Positions 7,148 to 14,826 of a DNA stretch of 16,005 bases are shown here, one piece after another. The notes under the pieces were generated by a model. That model worked only from the letters and a program-made list of their open reading frames with translations. It ran no database searches and was not told the DNA's origin. A program made the translations under genes and the position numbers. Source of the stretch: DAOVDI01 sp965373045 (GTDB taxonomy: Bacteria > Acidobacteriota > Aminicenantia > Aminicenantales > Aminicenantaceae); NCBI GenBank assembly GCA_965373045.1, contig CBDVEQ010000037.1, forward strand, positions 1 through 16,005, in the 5' to 3' direction. Each line of letters starts with the position of its first letter. Within the stretch, counting starts at the first letter, position 1.

Positions 7148-8104
7148 ATGTATAATAGAACCGGTCCGGTGCTTATAGGAAGAGGGCCGGCTTTTTACAG
7201 GGTTTTGGAGCTGATCGATCGCGTGAAGGACAGCAACGTTCCAGTTTTCATCTGTGGAGAAAGCGGAACAGGCAAAGAACTTGTTGCCAAGGCGATCCAT
7301 GAATTAGGAACAAGGAAGAACAAACGATTTATTGCAGTCAACTGCAGTGCGATCCCGGATCAACTTCTCGAAAGCGAACTTTTCGGCTACATAAGAGGCG
7401 CATTCACGGGTGCGGTAAGAACCAGGCCCGGTCTGATCGAGGAAGCGGAAGGGGGGACTTTCTTCTTGGATGAGATAGGAGACCTGTCTCCCCGGCTTCA
7501 GGCCAAACTTCTCAGGCTGCTTCAAGAAAAGGAAATCCGTAGAATCGGGGAAAACTACACACGCTATATAGACGTTCGTTTTATCAGCGCAACAAACAAA
7601 AATATTGAAAACGAGATTAAATCAAAAAGGTTCCGCGATGATCTATATTATCGCCTGAAAATCATTTCCATAGAGATTCCACCCCTGAGGGAACGGAGGG
7701 ATGAGATTATTTGTTTTCTCAATCACTTCATTAAAATTTACTCCGACAGCATGAACCGCACAGACATCCGTTTCTCTTCGCGAGCCTTGAGCCTGCTGAT
7801 GAATTATTCCTGGCCGGGAAATGTTCGTGAACTCCAGAACGAAGTTCAAAGATGTATGGTTCTCTGCAATAAAGAAAATTTTATCAGTGAAAAACATCTG
7901 TCTTCAAAGATCTACTGGCAAAAAAGAACACCAGGGTCCTGTTACAGTTTTTTTCACGCCAGGGCGGAATTTGAAAAAAGCTTTATCCACGAAGCATTAA
8001 AACGCTGTAATTTCCATAGACTAAAAACGGCAAAGGACCTTGGCCTCAGTCGTCAGGGATTATTTAAATTGATAAAAAAACACGATATTGAAATTCCCGG
8101 GTAG
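7148..8104 (+). CDS. Sigma-54-dependent transcriptional activator without receiver domain
   Basis: This AAA+ bacterial enhancer-binding protein remodels RNA polymerase-sigma-54 holoenzyme to open promoters. In a 318-residue product it shows Walker A GESGTGKE (37-44), the sigma-54-contacting GAFTGA loop (84-89), Walker B FFLDE (105-109), the arginine-rich FRDDLYYRL (162-170), WPGNVRELQNE and a C-terminal Fis-type helix-turn-helix (about 279-318, LKTAKDLGLSRQGLFKLIKK). The AAA+ domain begins almost at the N terminus, so there is no receiver, GAF or PAS domain, as in PspF; control is likely through a partner protein. The frame is open to ATG 7082, but AAGGA at 7138-7142 is well placed for ATG 7148. 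The upstream 22 residues are basic and not family-like. The TPR protein just upstream is a candidate partner, by position only. Confidence 0.93.
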   Translation: MYNRTGPVLIGRGPAFYRVLELIDRVKDSNVPVFICGESGTGKELVAKAIHELGTRKNKRFIAVNCSAIPDQLLESELFGYIRGAFTGAVRTRPGLIEEAEGGTFFLDEIGDLSPRLQAKLLRLLQEKEIRRIGENYTRYIDVRFISATNKNIENEIKSKRFRDDLYYRLKIISIEIPPLRERRDEIICFLNHFIKIYSDSMNRTDIRFSSRALSLLMNYSWPGNVRELQNEVQRCMVLCNKENFISEKHLSSKIYWQKRTPGSCYSFFHARAEFEKSFIHEALKRCNFHRLKTAKDLGLSRQGLFKLIKKHDIEIPG

Positions 8105-8106
8105 AG

Positions 8107-8126
8107 AAAAATCTGGCAGGGACCAG
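8107..8126 (-). terminator. Weak terminator-like hairpin between convergent genes
   Basis: CTGG (8113-8116) and CCAG (8123-8126) can pair, with a further wobble pair inside, leaving a tiny loop. On the - strand the hairpin is followed by a run of five T (A5 at 8107-8111 on +), the arrangement of an intrinsic terminator for the 89-residue CxxC gene. The stem is short, so the call is weak. Confidence 0.3.
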
Positions 8127-8396
8127 TTACTGCTGTTTTTTTATTCTATCGAATGCTTTTTTGAATTTTTCCTGGGCTTCTCTTCGTTTTGTTTCCTGAA
8201 GCTCGGCTGTTGCATCGAATTTCCGAGCAAACCCCTTTTCTCTTTTCTTTTCTTTAAGCAGCATTTCATCCAGCGAGTCTTTTTTCCGTTTAACCTTTTC
8301 TGATTTTAATACTTTATGTGCTATCGGATCTATCCACAGAAGAGTATGGCAGACCGTGCATTCGACCTGAAAAATCTTTTTGTTTTTTTCAACCAT
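8127..8396 (-). CDS. Small hypothetical protein with a CxxC motif and charged helix
   Basis: I do not recognise this 89-residue protein. Its N terminus has a single CxxC (C13-T-V-C16, followed by H17) in VECTVCHTLLWIDP, resembling half of a zinc ribbon or a redox motif. The rest is extremely lysine/arginine- and glutamate-rich and should form a long helix or coiled coil (residues about 30-89). No signal peptide or membrane segment is seen. One CxxC could bind zinc only with another ligand or as a dimer. It is convergent with the sigma-54 activator and divergent from the EnvC-like operon. The coding character (no stop, a good ATG, a plausible promoter just upstream) supports a real gene. Confidence 0.7.
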   Translation of the reverse strand: MVEKNKKIFQVECTVCHTLLWIDPIAHKVLKSEKVKRKKDSLDEMLLKEKKREKGFARKFDATAELQETKRREAQEKFKKAFDRIKKQQ

Positions 8397-8402
8397 ATGA
8401 AA

Positions 8403-8431
8403 AATCTATCAGAAACACATGAATTATTCAA
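8403..8431 (-). promoter_or_regulatory. Candidate promoter of the CxxC protein gene
   Basis: On the - strand, TTGAAT (8431-8426) and TAGATT (8408-8403) are 17 bases apart, each matching four of six consensus bases. The -10 box ends six bases before the ATG at 8396, so transcription should start at about the start codon. No Shine-Dalgarno site precedes the gene. Confidence 0.4.
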
Positions 8432-8511
8432 TTCGTCTAACCTGGATTATTCACGAGTCGAGATTGATGCATCTGCAAGAGGCTGTTCGTGAAGCTGTAT
8501 TCATATCCATG

Positions 8512-8541
8512 TTTACGTATAGTATTCACTTGAAGTAGAAT
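8512..8541 (+). promoter_or_regulatory. Candidate promoter of the EnvC-S41-deacetylase operon
   Basis: TTTACG (8512-8517) and TAGAAT (8536-8541) are 18 bases apart. The -10 box ends nine bases before the ATG at 8551, leaving room for a leader of only about three bases. The gap 8397-8550 therefore appears to hold two back-to-back promoters; no other structure is evident in it. Confidence 0.4.
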
Positions 8542-8550
8542 AGAGACAAC

Positions 8551-9726
8551 ATGAGAGGCTCCTGCACAAGATACACCATCAGGATCCAAGTTTTTCTGTG
8601 CATCTTTCTCTTTATCCTCACTTTTATACCGGCTGATCAGCAAACAGATATTTCACAATATCAAAAAAAAATGAAACAACTCGCCATGCAGATCGAGAGG
8701 ATCAAACATATTCTGACTGAAGAAGTACGAAGGCAAACCTCCATTCTGGCACAATTGGAGCAGATCGGCCTTAGAAAGGAACTGGCAAGAAAAGAAATAG
8801 CCATGAACAACACTCGGTTACGGAAAGCGAACAGTGAATTGAGTGACACTCAAGAGCGGATCATCATTCTTCAGTCAAAGCTAGACAATGGAAAGCAGTC
8901 CATATCAAAGATTGTCGTCACCCTGTATAAGTTCGGGGAGCTTAATTATCTGGACCTGTTGTTTCAAGTCAAAGACATAAAAGGCCTCGTTGCTGAGAAC
9001 AAGAATCTGACTTTACTGGCTAAAACCCAGGAAAAGATCCTTTACGATTACATTGCAACCATGGACGAACTTAAAGAAGCGGAAAAAGGACTACAGTTAA
9101 AAAAGCAGGAAATTGCCCGGCTTCTAGCCAGCGCAAAGGACAAAAGACTGGAACTTGCAAATAAGGAACAGAAAAGCCGTTCCCTCATAAACAAGATCAA
9201 GCAGGATAAACAAATCCATAAACAGAGATTGGAAGAACTCAATGAGAGACACAAAGAGCTTCAAAACCTGCTCAAAAGAATCCTAACTCAAGAATCTGTT
9301 TTCCCTTTTATCCCGTCTCCGCTTTATGAAAAAAAGGGAAAACTGGATTGGCCGATCCCCGGCTCCATTATTTCCCGTTTCGGCACAAAGCACCATCCAA
9401 GATTCAACACACGCACCCAGAACAATGGGATAGAGATTTCTCCACACACTGATCTGGTAGTCAAAGCCGTTCATCCTGCATCTGTTGCTTACTCGGATTA
9501 CTTCCATGGATACGGCAACCTGATCATCCTCGACCACGGAATGAAATATTACACTCTCTACGGTCACTGTGCCGATCTCCTGGTGAAAAAGGGTGATTTT
9601 GTAAATGCCGGACATGCTATAGCCTATGTTGGAGACATCGGTTCGCTCGAGGGAAAGACCCTTTACTTTGCCATACGTTTCAGGGACAAATTTCTTAATC
9701 CCTTGCAATGGCTCAAACGAAGATGA
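8551..9726 (+). CDS. EnvC-like murein hydrolase activator (coiled coil plus degenerate LytM/M23)
   Basis: EnvC-type proteins activate periplasmic N-acetylmuramyl-L-alanine amidases at the division site. The 391-residue product has a signal peptide or anchor (hydrophobic residues 11-27), a long coiled coil (about 35-245) and a C-terminal LytM/M23 domain (about 265-391) ending LNPLQWLKRR, much like EnvC. The domain keeps YGHC (H339), but the usual HxGxD reads NNGIE (N291, E295) and the usual HxH reads TLY (T370, Y372). Three of the metal or catalytic histidines are therefore gone, and hydrolytic activity is unlikely, as in the EnvC/NlpD group. The start at 8551 gives a sensible signal sequence; only a weak purine stretch precedes it. 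It is the first gene of a three-gene operon with an S41 protein and a divergent polysaccharide deacetylase. No amidase gene lies in the window. Confidence 0.9.
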   Translation: MRGSCTRYTIRIQVFLCIFLFILTFIPADQQTDISQYQKKMKQLAMQIERIKHILTEEVRRQTSILAQLEQIGLRKELARKEIAMNNTRLRKANSELSDTQERIIILQSKLDNGKQSISKIVVTLYKFGELNYLDLLFQVKDIKGLVAENKNLTLLAKTQEKILYDYIATMDELKEAEKGLQLKKQEIARLLASAKDKRLELANKEQKSRSLINKIKQDKQIHKQRLEELNERHKELQNLLKRILTQESVFPFIPSPLYEKKGKLDWPIPGSIISRFGTKHHPRFNTRTQNNGIEISPHTDLVVKAVHPASVAYSDYFHGYGNLIILDHGMKYYTLYGHCADLLVKKGDFVNAGHAIAYVGDIGSLEGKTLYFAIRFRDKFLNPLQWLKRR

Positions 9727-9755
9727 TAAAATGATTTTGGAAATTTTTCAGGACA

Positions 9756-10895
9756 ATGGCTAAAAAAAGATATCGCTTCGTTCTCATCGGCATGATAATA
9801 GCAGCCTCCCTATTCTTTTTCATAAAGGCCACTGTTTTATCCGGACTATTATTCCGTTCGACGGATTACAGCAACTATAAAATTCTAGGGACAGCGATCT
9901 CCCTGATCAAATCCAATTATGTTGAAGAACTCAATGCTGTAAGAACTTTAGAGGGCGGATTCAAAGGAATGGTCGATTCCCTGGATGTCCTTTCCAGCTA
10001 TCTGAACAAGGACCAGCTTGAAAAATACCGCAGAATGATAGGAACTCTTCATACAGATGTTGGAATAATCCTCTATAAAACTTATGGAGCTTTCCCCCAG
10101 GTTATCGGAGTCAGAGAAGACTCCCCTGCCGATCGTCTGGGCATAAAATACGGAGACTTCATCAGTGCTATGGATAACGGGTCCACTCTAACCCTCAGCA
10201 TGCGGGAAGCAAATCTGTTTCTCAAAGATACAAAAGAAAACCCGATCTCACTAAAAGTTCTCAGAGCCGACAAGACAGAAGAAATTGTGATCAGCAGAAC
10301 GGTTCTTTACAAGGACTGTTTTTCGTTTGTTGCTTTAAAAAACACCGCCGGCATTTTAAAGATCAACCATCTTTATTCCTGTGTGGACAAACTGAAGAAA
10401 AAGGTATTACCACGCCTTAAAGCGCAGAAAAAACCTCTGGTCCTGGACCTCAGAAACTGTCATGAGGGCAGCATCAATGAGGCCCGGAGATTGATCAATC
10501 TGTTTTTAAAGGCGGACAGGATCGGATATTTTTCTAATAGAAACGGCGAGTCGGGCATTTTGTCCTGCCCGGATGAACCGGAACTCTCTACCATTCCTCT
10601 GATCGTATGGTCCAACCGGGCTACAATCGGTTCCGCCGAGATGGTCACAGCCGTACTCAAGGATTTTAATAGAGCCAAGATCGTGGGTATTCAAACTACG
10701 GGTCTTGTACCGAAACAGAAGATCTTCCACTTTGAGGATGGAAGCGGACTATTGATCACAACAGAAATATTCAATCTTGAATCCGGCAAGGAATTGTGGG
10801 GCAAGGGCGTGGAGCCTGACGAAAAAGTCAATCCGCAGGAAAAAGGATCTACAGCATTTATCAATGCAACAAATAAGATTCTGAACAATATGTAA
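9756..10895 (+). CDS. S41 (Ctp)-family periplasmic protein, predicted catalytically inactive
   Basis: S41 carboxy-terminal processing proteases combine a PDZ domain with a Ser-Lys protease core. This 379-residue protein has an N-terminal membrane anchor (8-30), a helical segment, a PDZ domain (about 100-175, IGVREDSPADRLGIKYGD) and a core with LVLDLRN (228-234) and GVEPDE near the end. The catalytic serine normally sits in an SASASE-like motif and the lysine 25 residues later in TFGKG. The corresponding segments here are TIGSAE and TTGLVP, placing G292 and L317 at the two catalytic positions. The usual NPGG after DLR is also altered, to CHEG. It is therefore probably a pseudo-protease. S293 or K320, one and three residues off, are less likely to substitute. 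The gene is 29 bases after the EnvC-like gene and three bases before the deacetylase. Confidence 0.88.
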   Translation: MAKKRYRFVLIGMIIAASLFFFIKATVLSGLLFRSTDYSNYKILGTAISLIKSNYVEELNAVRTLEGGFKGMVDSLDVLSSYLNKDQLEKYRRMIGTLHTDVGIILYKTYGAFPQVIGVREDSPADRLGIKYGDFISAMDNGSTLTLSMREANLFLKDTKENPISLKVLRADKTEEIVISRTVLYKDCFSFVALKNTAGILKINHLYSCVDKLKKKVLPRLKAQKKPLVLDLRNCHEGSINEARRLINLFLKADRIGYFSNRNGESGILSCPDEPELSTIPLIVWSNRATIGSAEMVTAVLKDFNRAKIVGIQTTGLVPKQKIFHFEDGSGLLITTEIFNLESGKELWGKGVEPDEKVNPQEKGSTAFINATNKILNNM

Positions 10896-10898
10896 TAG

Positions 10899-12062
10899 AT
10901 GCGTCAATTTCGGGAAAAACCTCCTAGTTCGCATTTTCCGCGGACGTTATTCATCATTTTTTCAATAATGGCGCTTCTCAGTATTATTGGATTGGACTAT
11001 ATCAACTGGACTCAAGAGAAAAACACATTCTTTTTCTCTCAACGCTCTAAGCCAAAATCCCTGCCTCAAAGCAAAACTATCGGGGATATCGTGCAGAATC
11101 ATCTTTCCTCTCTCTCCATAACACCGGAATCCATTCGTCAATTCTGGGATAGCGAGCAGAAACATCACCTGATAATCGATCTTCCTGAAGAAAGATATAC
11201 CCAGATCAAATCCTCTCTTGAAAACAATTTCAGGACAAATAACGCTGTTGTTCTTGAAAAAGAAAAATACAAGGACGAGGGGAAACAGTATCATCTGTGG
11301 AAGGTCGAAGGGAAAACCGGTGAAAAACTTTCTCTTCTTTTTTCCTATAGATTGTCAGAAATCAAGCCCGGGAAAGTATTAAAGCAAACAAAGAAAAAAA
11401 ACCACGTGGTAATAATCGTGGACGACATGGGTTACAATCTCCAGGCCATCAACACGATCTGCCGCATCGATTTGCCATTAACAGTGGCCATCATTCCTTT
11501 CAGTCCTTTTTCTCAAGAAACAGCGGAAATCGCTCACAGATCCGGGTTGGAGATCATCCTTCATCTTCCTCTTGAATCTAAAAATCTGAACATAGCCAAC
11601 AAAATGGATGGAATCATCCTATCCGGAATGCCGGAACAGGAGATCAGAAGTATCATCGATAAAGATCTGGACGACATTCCATATGCATGTGGAGTCAACA
11701 ATCATATGGGATCAAAGGCAACCGAGGATTGGACCATAATGCGCATCTTTCTCAAACGGCTGAAAGAGAAAAACCTCTATTTTGTCGACAGTATGACAAC
11801 AAGCGATTCCGTAGCCTATAAAATAGCCCAAGGCCTGGACATCCCCACAGCAAGAAGGCATGTCTTTCTGGACGGAGAACTGGAAAAAAGCTATATAAAA
11901 GGGCAATTGAAGGAACTTTTCCGCCTGGCACAGAAAAACGGGCATGCGGTCGGCATCTGCCATCCAGCAGATATGACTTTACAAATTCTCAGTAAGGATC
12001 TTATCAAGATGCAGAAACAGTATGGTGTAGATATAGTATTTGCATCTGAAGTAGTCAGATGA
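10899..12062 (+). CDS. Divergent polysaccharide deacetylase family protein
   Basis: This family (YibQ/DUF610 type) resembles NodB carbohydrate deacetylases and commonly sits next to envC and ctp genes; its substrate is not settled. The 387-residue protein has an N-terminal signal anchor (about 15-33), a linker region of about 130 residues, and the catalytic-like domain from about 169. Motifs seen are VIIVDDMGYN (with D175 and D176), HLPLE (222-226), GVNNHMGS (265-272), FVDSMTTSDS and GHAVGICHP (348-356). The paired aspartates and the histidines expected to hold a metal are present, so activity is possible. It should act in the periplasm. It starts three bases after the S41 stop codon, so the genes are translationally coupled. 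It ends ten bases from the convergent permease gene, with no clear terminator between. Confidence 0.92.
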   Translation: MRQFREKPPSSHFPRTLFIIFSIMALLSIIGLDYINWTQEKNTFFFSQRSKPKSLPQSKTIGDIVQNHLSSLSITPESIRQFWDSEQKHHLIIDLPEERYTQIKSSLENNFRTNNAVVLEKEKYKDEGKQYHLWKVEGKTGEKLSLLFSYRLSEIKPGKVLKQTKKKNHVVIIVDDMGYNLQAINTICRIDLPLTVAIIPFSPFSQETAEIAHRSGLEIILHLPLESKNLNIANKMDGIILSGMPEQEIRSIIDKDLDDIPYACGVNNHMGSKATEDWTIMRIFLKRLKEKNLYFVDSMTTSDSVAYKIAQGLDIPTARRHVFLDGELEKSYIKGQLKELFRLAQKNGHAVGICHPADMTLQILSKDLIKMQKQYGVDIVFASEVVR

Positions 12063-12072
12063 CAGCCCTGAA

Positions 12073-13326
12073 TTATTCATAGCGGAGGGCTTCGACCGGG
12101 TCCATTTTTGACGCTTTGACTGCTGGATAAAGTCCGGAAAACAGGCCTACAGCAAATGCCATAATCAAGGCCAAAATCAGTATCCCTGCATTGACCACTG
12201 CACGCCATTCCCCAAAAAAAGAAATGACCAAGACCGTTATCAGTCCCAGGATTAATCCAATAACACCCCCACTGACCGAGACAAGGATAGACTCGGATAA
12301 AAACTGCCATTTGATGTGATTCTGGGTTGCGCCAAGTGCTCTGCGAATCCCGATCTCATGCGTCCGTTCAGAGACATTGGCCAACATGATGTTCATTATC
12401 CCGATTCCTCCTACCATCAGGGAAATGATCGCAATGGAACCCAGAAAAATGTTGAAATTAGTCTGTGTCTGTTTCTGTTTGTTGATCAATTCCTGTGGAA
12501 TGATCATCTGGTAATCCCTGGCTCCTTGATGGGAACTTTCCATAAGCTCTTGTATACCATTGGCTGCAGAAAAAATCTGGTCCTTATCCCTGACCTTGAC
12601 CACGATCTCATCAAATGGAAGCGGTTCAAGCCGATCGAGAACAAATGTATCAGTCCGGAGAGGAATAAAAATTGCGCGGTTGATATTTCTGACCCCAAGA
12701 ACCGAACTTCCCTGCGAAGCGGTTTTTCTTGGTTTTAATATACCGACGATCTTGAATATTTCCTCTTCAATGCGAATGACCTCACTCACACGCCCCATGG
12801 CCCCCAGGATCCCGGCGATCTCATCTCCAATAACACAGACAAAATTTCTTCGGCTGGAATCCAGGTCGCTGATAAACCGGCCTTCAGAAACAGCTAGGTC
12901 ATGGACAAGCTGATACTCGGCTGATATAGCAAGGATGTCCGGATAAAACTCCTGACCGACGCTCAGTACCGATGCTCTCACTTCTTTAAGAGGCGCGACA
13001 AACTCAACAAAAAGAAAACTTTCCCGGATCCGCAAGACATCGCGTTCACTCAATCCATGGGAAAGGCGCTCACTGGCATGGAGCTGCTGGGCCTCTGTCA
13101 ACTTCATAGTTTTAAGTATAATATTCTGGATCCCTAACTGCTCGATCTGTTCCAGGGTTTTTCTTTTAGCTCCTTCTCCAACAGATAACATCGTCACAAC
13201 GGAAATGATCCCGAAAATAATACCGAGCATACTGAGGGCGGAACGCAGCTTGTGTTCCTGAAGTGAATGGTAGGCCATCTGAAACTGCCTTATCCAATTT
13301 ATGGGTATATCTTTGCTCTCCAACAT
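12073..13326 (-). CDS. MacB-type ABC transporter permease
   Basis: This is the inner-membrane permease of a MacB-like type VII ABC system, which works as a mechanotransmitter with an adaptor and a TolC-like channel. The 417-residue protein has one N-terminal membrane helix (about 31-49), a MacB periplasmic core domain (about 55-275) and a C-terminal FtsX domain with three helices (about 293-315, 345-372, 381-402). It includes the coupling-helix motif EIGIRRALGAT (324-334) and the closing PAVKASKMDPVEALRYE. It has no nucleotide-binding domain, unlike E. coli MacB, so a separate ATPase is needed; none is adjacent. It is last in the operon, nine bases after the adaptor gene. Lipoprotein export and macrolide or peptide efflux are all possible. 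Confidence 0.94.
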   Translation of the reverse strand: MLESKDIPINWIRQFQMAYHSLQEHKLRSALSMLGIIFGIISVVTMLSVGEGAKRKTLEQIEQLGIQNIILKTMKLTEAQQLHASERLSHGLSERDVLRIRESFLFVEFVAPLKEVRASVLSVGQEFYPDILAISAEYQLVHDLAVSEGRFISDLDSSRRNFVCVIGDEIAGILGAMGRVSEVIRIEEEIFKIVGILKPRKTASQGSSVLGVRNINRAIFIPLRTDTFVLDRLEPLPFDEIVVKVRDKDQIFSAANGIQELMESSHQGARDYQMIIPQELINKQKQTQTNFNIFLGSIAIISLMVGGIGIMNIMLANVSERTHEIGIRRALGATQNHIKWQFLSESILVSVSGGVIGLILGLITVLVISFFGEWRAVVNAGILILALIMAFAVGLFSGLYPAVKASKMDPVEALRYE

Positions 13327-13335
13327 TATTTCGTA

Positions 13336-14826
13336 TCAATTCATTTTTTGAGGTTTCTCTAAATATTTTGTCGTTTTTACCCTATTTTTGGGAGGGCGGC
13401 TCAAACATATCTTTTCTCCCTTTTTCAACCCGTCCAAAATCTGGACAAAGGTATCGTTCTGCGCTCCTGGCAGCACCTCTCGTATTTCAAATCCTTCCGG
13501 ACGTGCGATATAGCAGAATCGCATCTCCTCTTCCTGAAACACAGCATGGATGGGCACAGCTATGGTTTTTTCCTTTTTTGCCTTTGACAAAATCCTCACT
13601 CTGGCTGTCATCCCCGGTCTGAGCCTGCTGTCAGGTTCATGGATGGTAACATTCACCTTGAAATACTTTTCACCCCCTCTGACTTCACGGCGCCGCTCGG
13701 CCAAAATACCGATAAAAGTAACTGCACCCTCGAATGAAAGCTCGGGATAGGCATCCACCTGGATCTTAACAGGTTTTCCGATATCGATCTTATAAAGATC
13801 GACCTCCCGGATCAGGATCTTTGCCATCATGGAAGAGATGTCGGGTAAAAACAGGATAGGCTGATTCCGGATCACCATGTCCCCCACGCGTGGTTTTCGC
13901 ATCTCCCCTTCACGGTAGGACTCTTTAAGAACAACAAGCCCTCTTTGAGGCGCCCGGATAGTTGTCTTCTCCAGTTCTGTCTGTGCATCTGCAAGAAGCT
14001 GCCGCAGTGCTTTGTATTCCTGCTTGCTCTTATTAAGTTCGGCGATGGCTTTTCCTATCTTGAATCCTGTCCCTTTTCTGGTTTGTTCAATAACCATTTT
14101 TGTTTTTTCAACTTTGGCTTTTGCGCTCTTGAGCAAAGTGGGTAGAATAAAATTTCGATAGCTAACATATTGTTGACTGGAAACATCATAACTTTTCTTG
14201 AGCTTATCCACCCGATCTTTGGCCTGCGCGACCTCAATAAGATTGCTGTAACCCTTTTTAGCCAGGTCCTCCAGATCATCGATGTAGCCCTTCAACTCCT
14301 CATATTTCTTTTTTTCCTCCAGCATAGCGCCTTCAAGTCTGGACAGCTCCAAAGGCCCATCCCCTTTTTCCAGCCTTTGCAGTTCCAGTTCTGCTACCTG
14401 AAAGTCGTATTTTGAAGTCAACAATTCCTGATCTGCCTGGATCTTCTCCCATTCCAGGATCTGCTGCCCAGCAGCAACAATGGCGTTCCATTCATTGACT
14501 TTGGATGTCAGCTGTGAAACCTTTTCTTCAAAAGGAGTCGGGTCCATTTTAACCAGAACATCTCCAAGGTCAACACTGGTCCCATCCCCGATTAGAAAAA
14601 CGATCTTCCCTTCTTCTTTGAGCCCGGAACTGACAGTAATGGACTTTTCCGAATCCAGCTCACCTAAAGCAAAAACATTGACCTCAAAATTCCTGAAGCC
14701 GACGGTTGCAAAAGGGATTGCCTGTGTCTGGCTTTTATTCCGGTTTAAAAAGATCAAAAGAACAGCAGCAAGAACAGAAATCACAACCACGCTTATAATG
14801 ATTGTTTTTCGATCGAACCTGGTCAT
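13336..14826 (-). CDS. Periplasmic adaptor (membrane fusion) protein, HlyD/MacA type
   Basis: Adaptor proteins link an inner-membrane transporter to a TolC channel. The 496-residue product has an N-terminal anchor helix (about 8-27), the first lipoyl half (about 60-98, ending LVKMDPTPFEEKV) and an unusually long alpha-helical hairpin (about 100-288). The second lipoyl half TTIRAPQRGLVV (288-299), a beta-barrel (about 330-400) and a membrane-proximal domain with RPGMTARV (403-410) follow. The long hairpin makes it bigger than the usual MacA. The start ATG overlaps the TolC-like stop (ATGA, four bases) and is preceded by AAGGTG at good spacing. Substrate is unknown. A single-operon assembly with the flanking TolC-like and MacB-like genes is well supported by spacing. 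Confidence 0.94.
   Translation of the reverse strand: MTRFDRKTIIISVVVISVLAAVLLIFLNRNKSQTQAIPFATVGFRNFEVNVFALGELDSEKSITVSSGLKEEGKIVFLIGDGTSVDLGDVLVKMDPTPFEEKVSQLTSKVNEWNAIVAAGQQILEWEKIQADQELLTSKYDFQVAELELQRLEKGDGPLELSRLEGAMLEEKKKYEELKGYIDDLEDLAKKGYSNLIEVAQAKDRVDKLKKSYDVSSQQYVSYRNFILPTLLKSAKAKVEKTKMVIEQTRKGTGFKIGKAIAELNKSKQEYKALRQLLADAQTELEKTTIRAPQRGLVVLKESYREGEMRKPRVGDMVIRNQPILFLPDISSMMAKILIREVDLYKIDIGKPVKIQVDAYPELSFEGAVTFIGILAERRREVRGGEKYFKVNVTIHEPDSRLRPGMTARVRILSKAKKEKTIAVPIHAVFQEEEMRFCYIARPEGFEIREVLPGAQNDTFVQILDGLKKGEKICLSRPPKNRVKTTKYLEKPQKMN

Noticed and set aside
8112..8133. TGGCAG...TGC segment resembling a sigma-54 promoter
   Set aside because: The GG and GC elements are about 15 bases apart instead of 10, so it does not fit the -24/-12 rule.
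8437..8643. 68-residue - strand open frame across the start of the EnvC-like gene
   Set aside because: It covers the candidate promoter and the signal peptide of a well-supported gene, has no ribosome site and no recognisable features.
12064..12091. AGCCCT / AGGGCT inverted repeat at the convergent end of the deacetylase and permease genes
   Set aside because: Only six pairs with a 16-base loop, no T run, and half of it lies in permease coding sequence; too weak to call a terminator.
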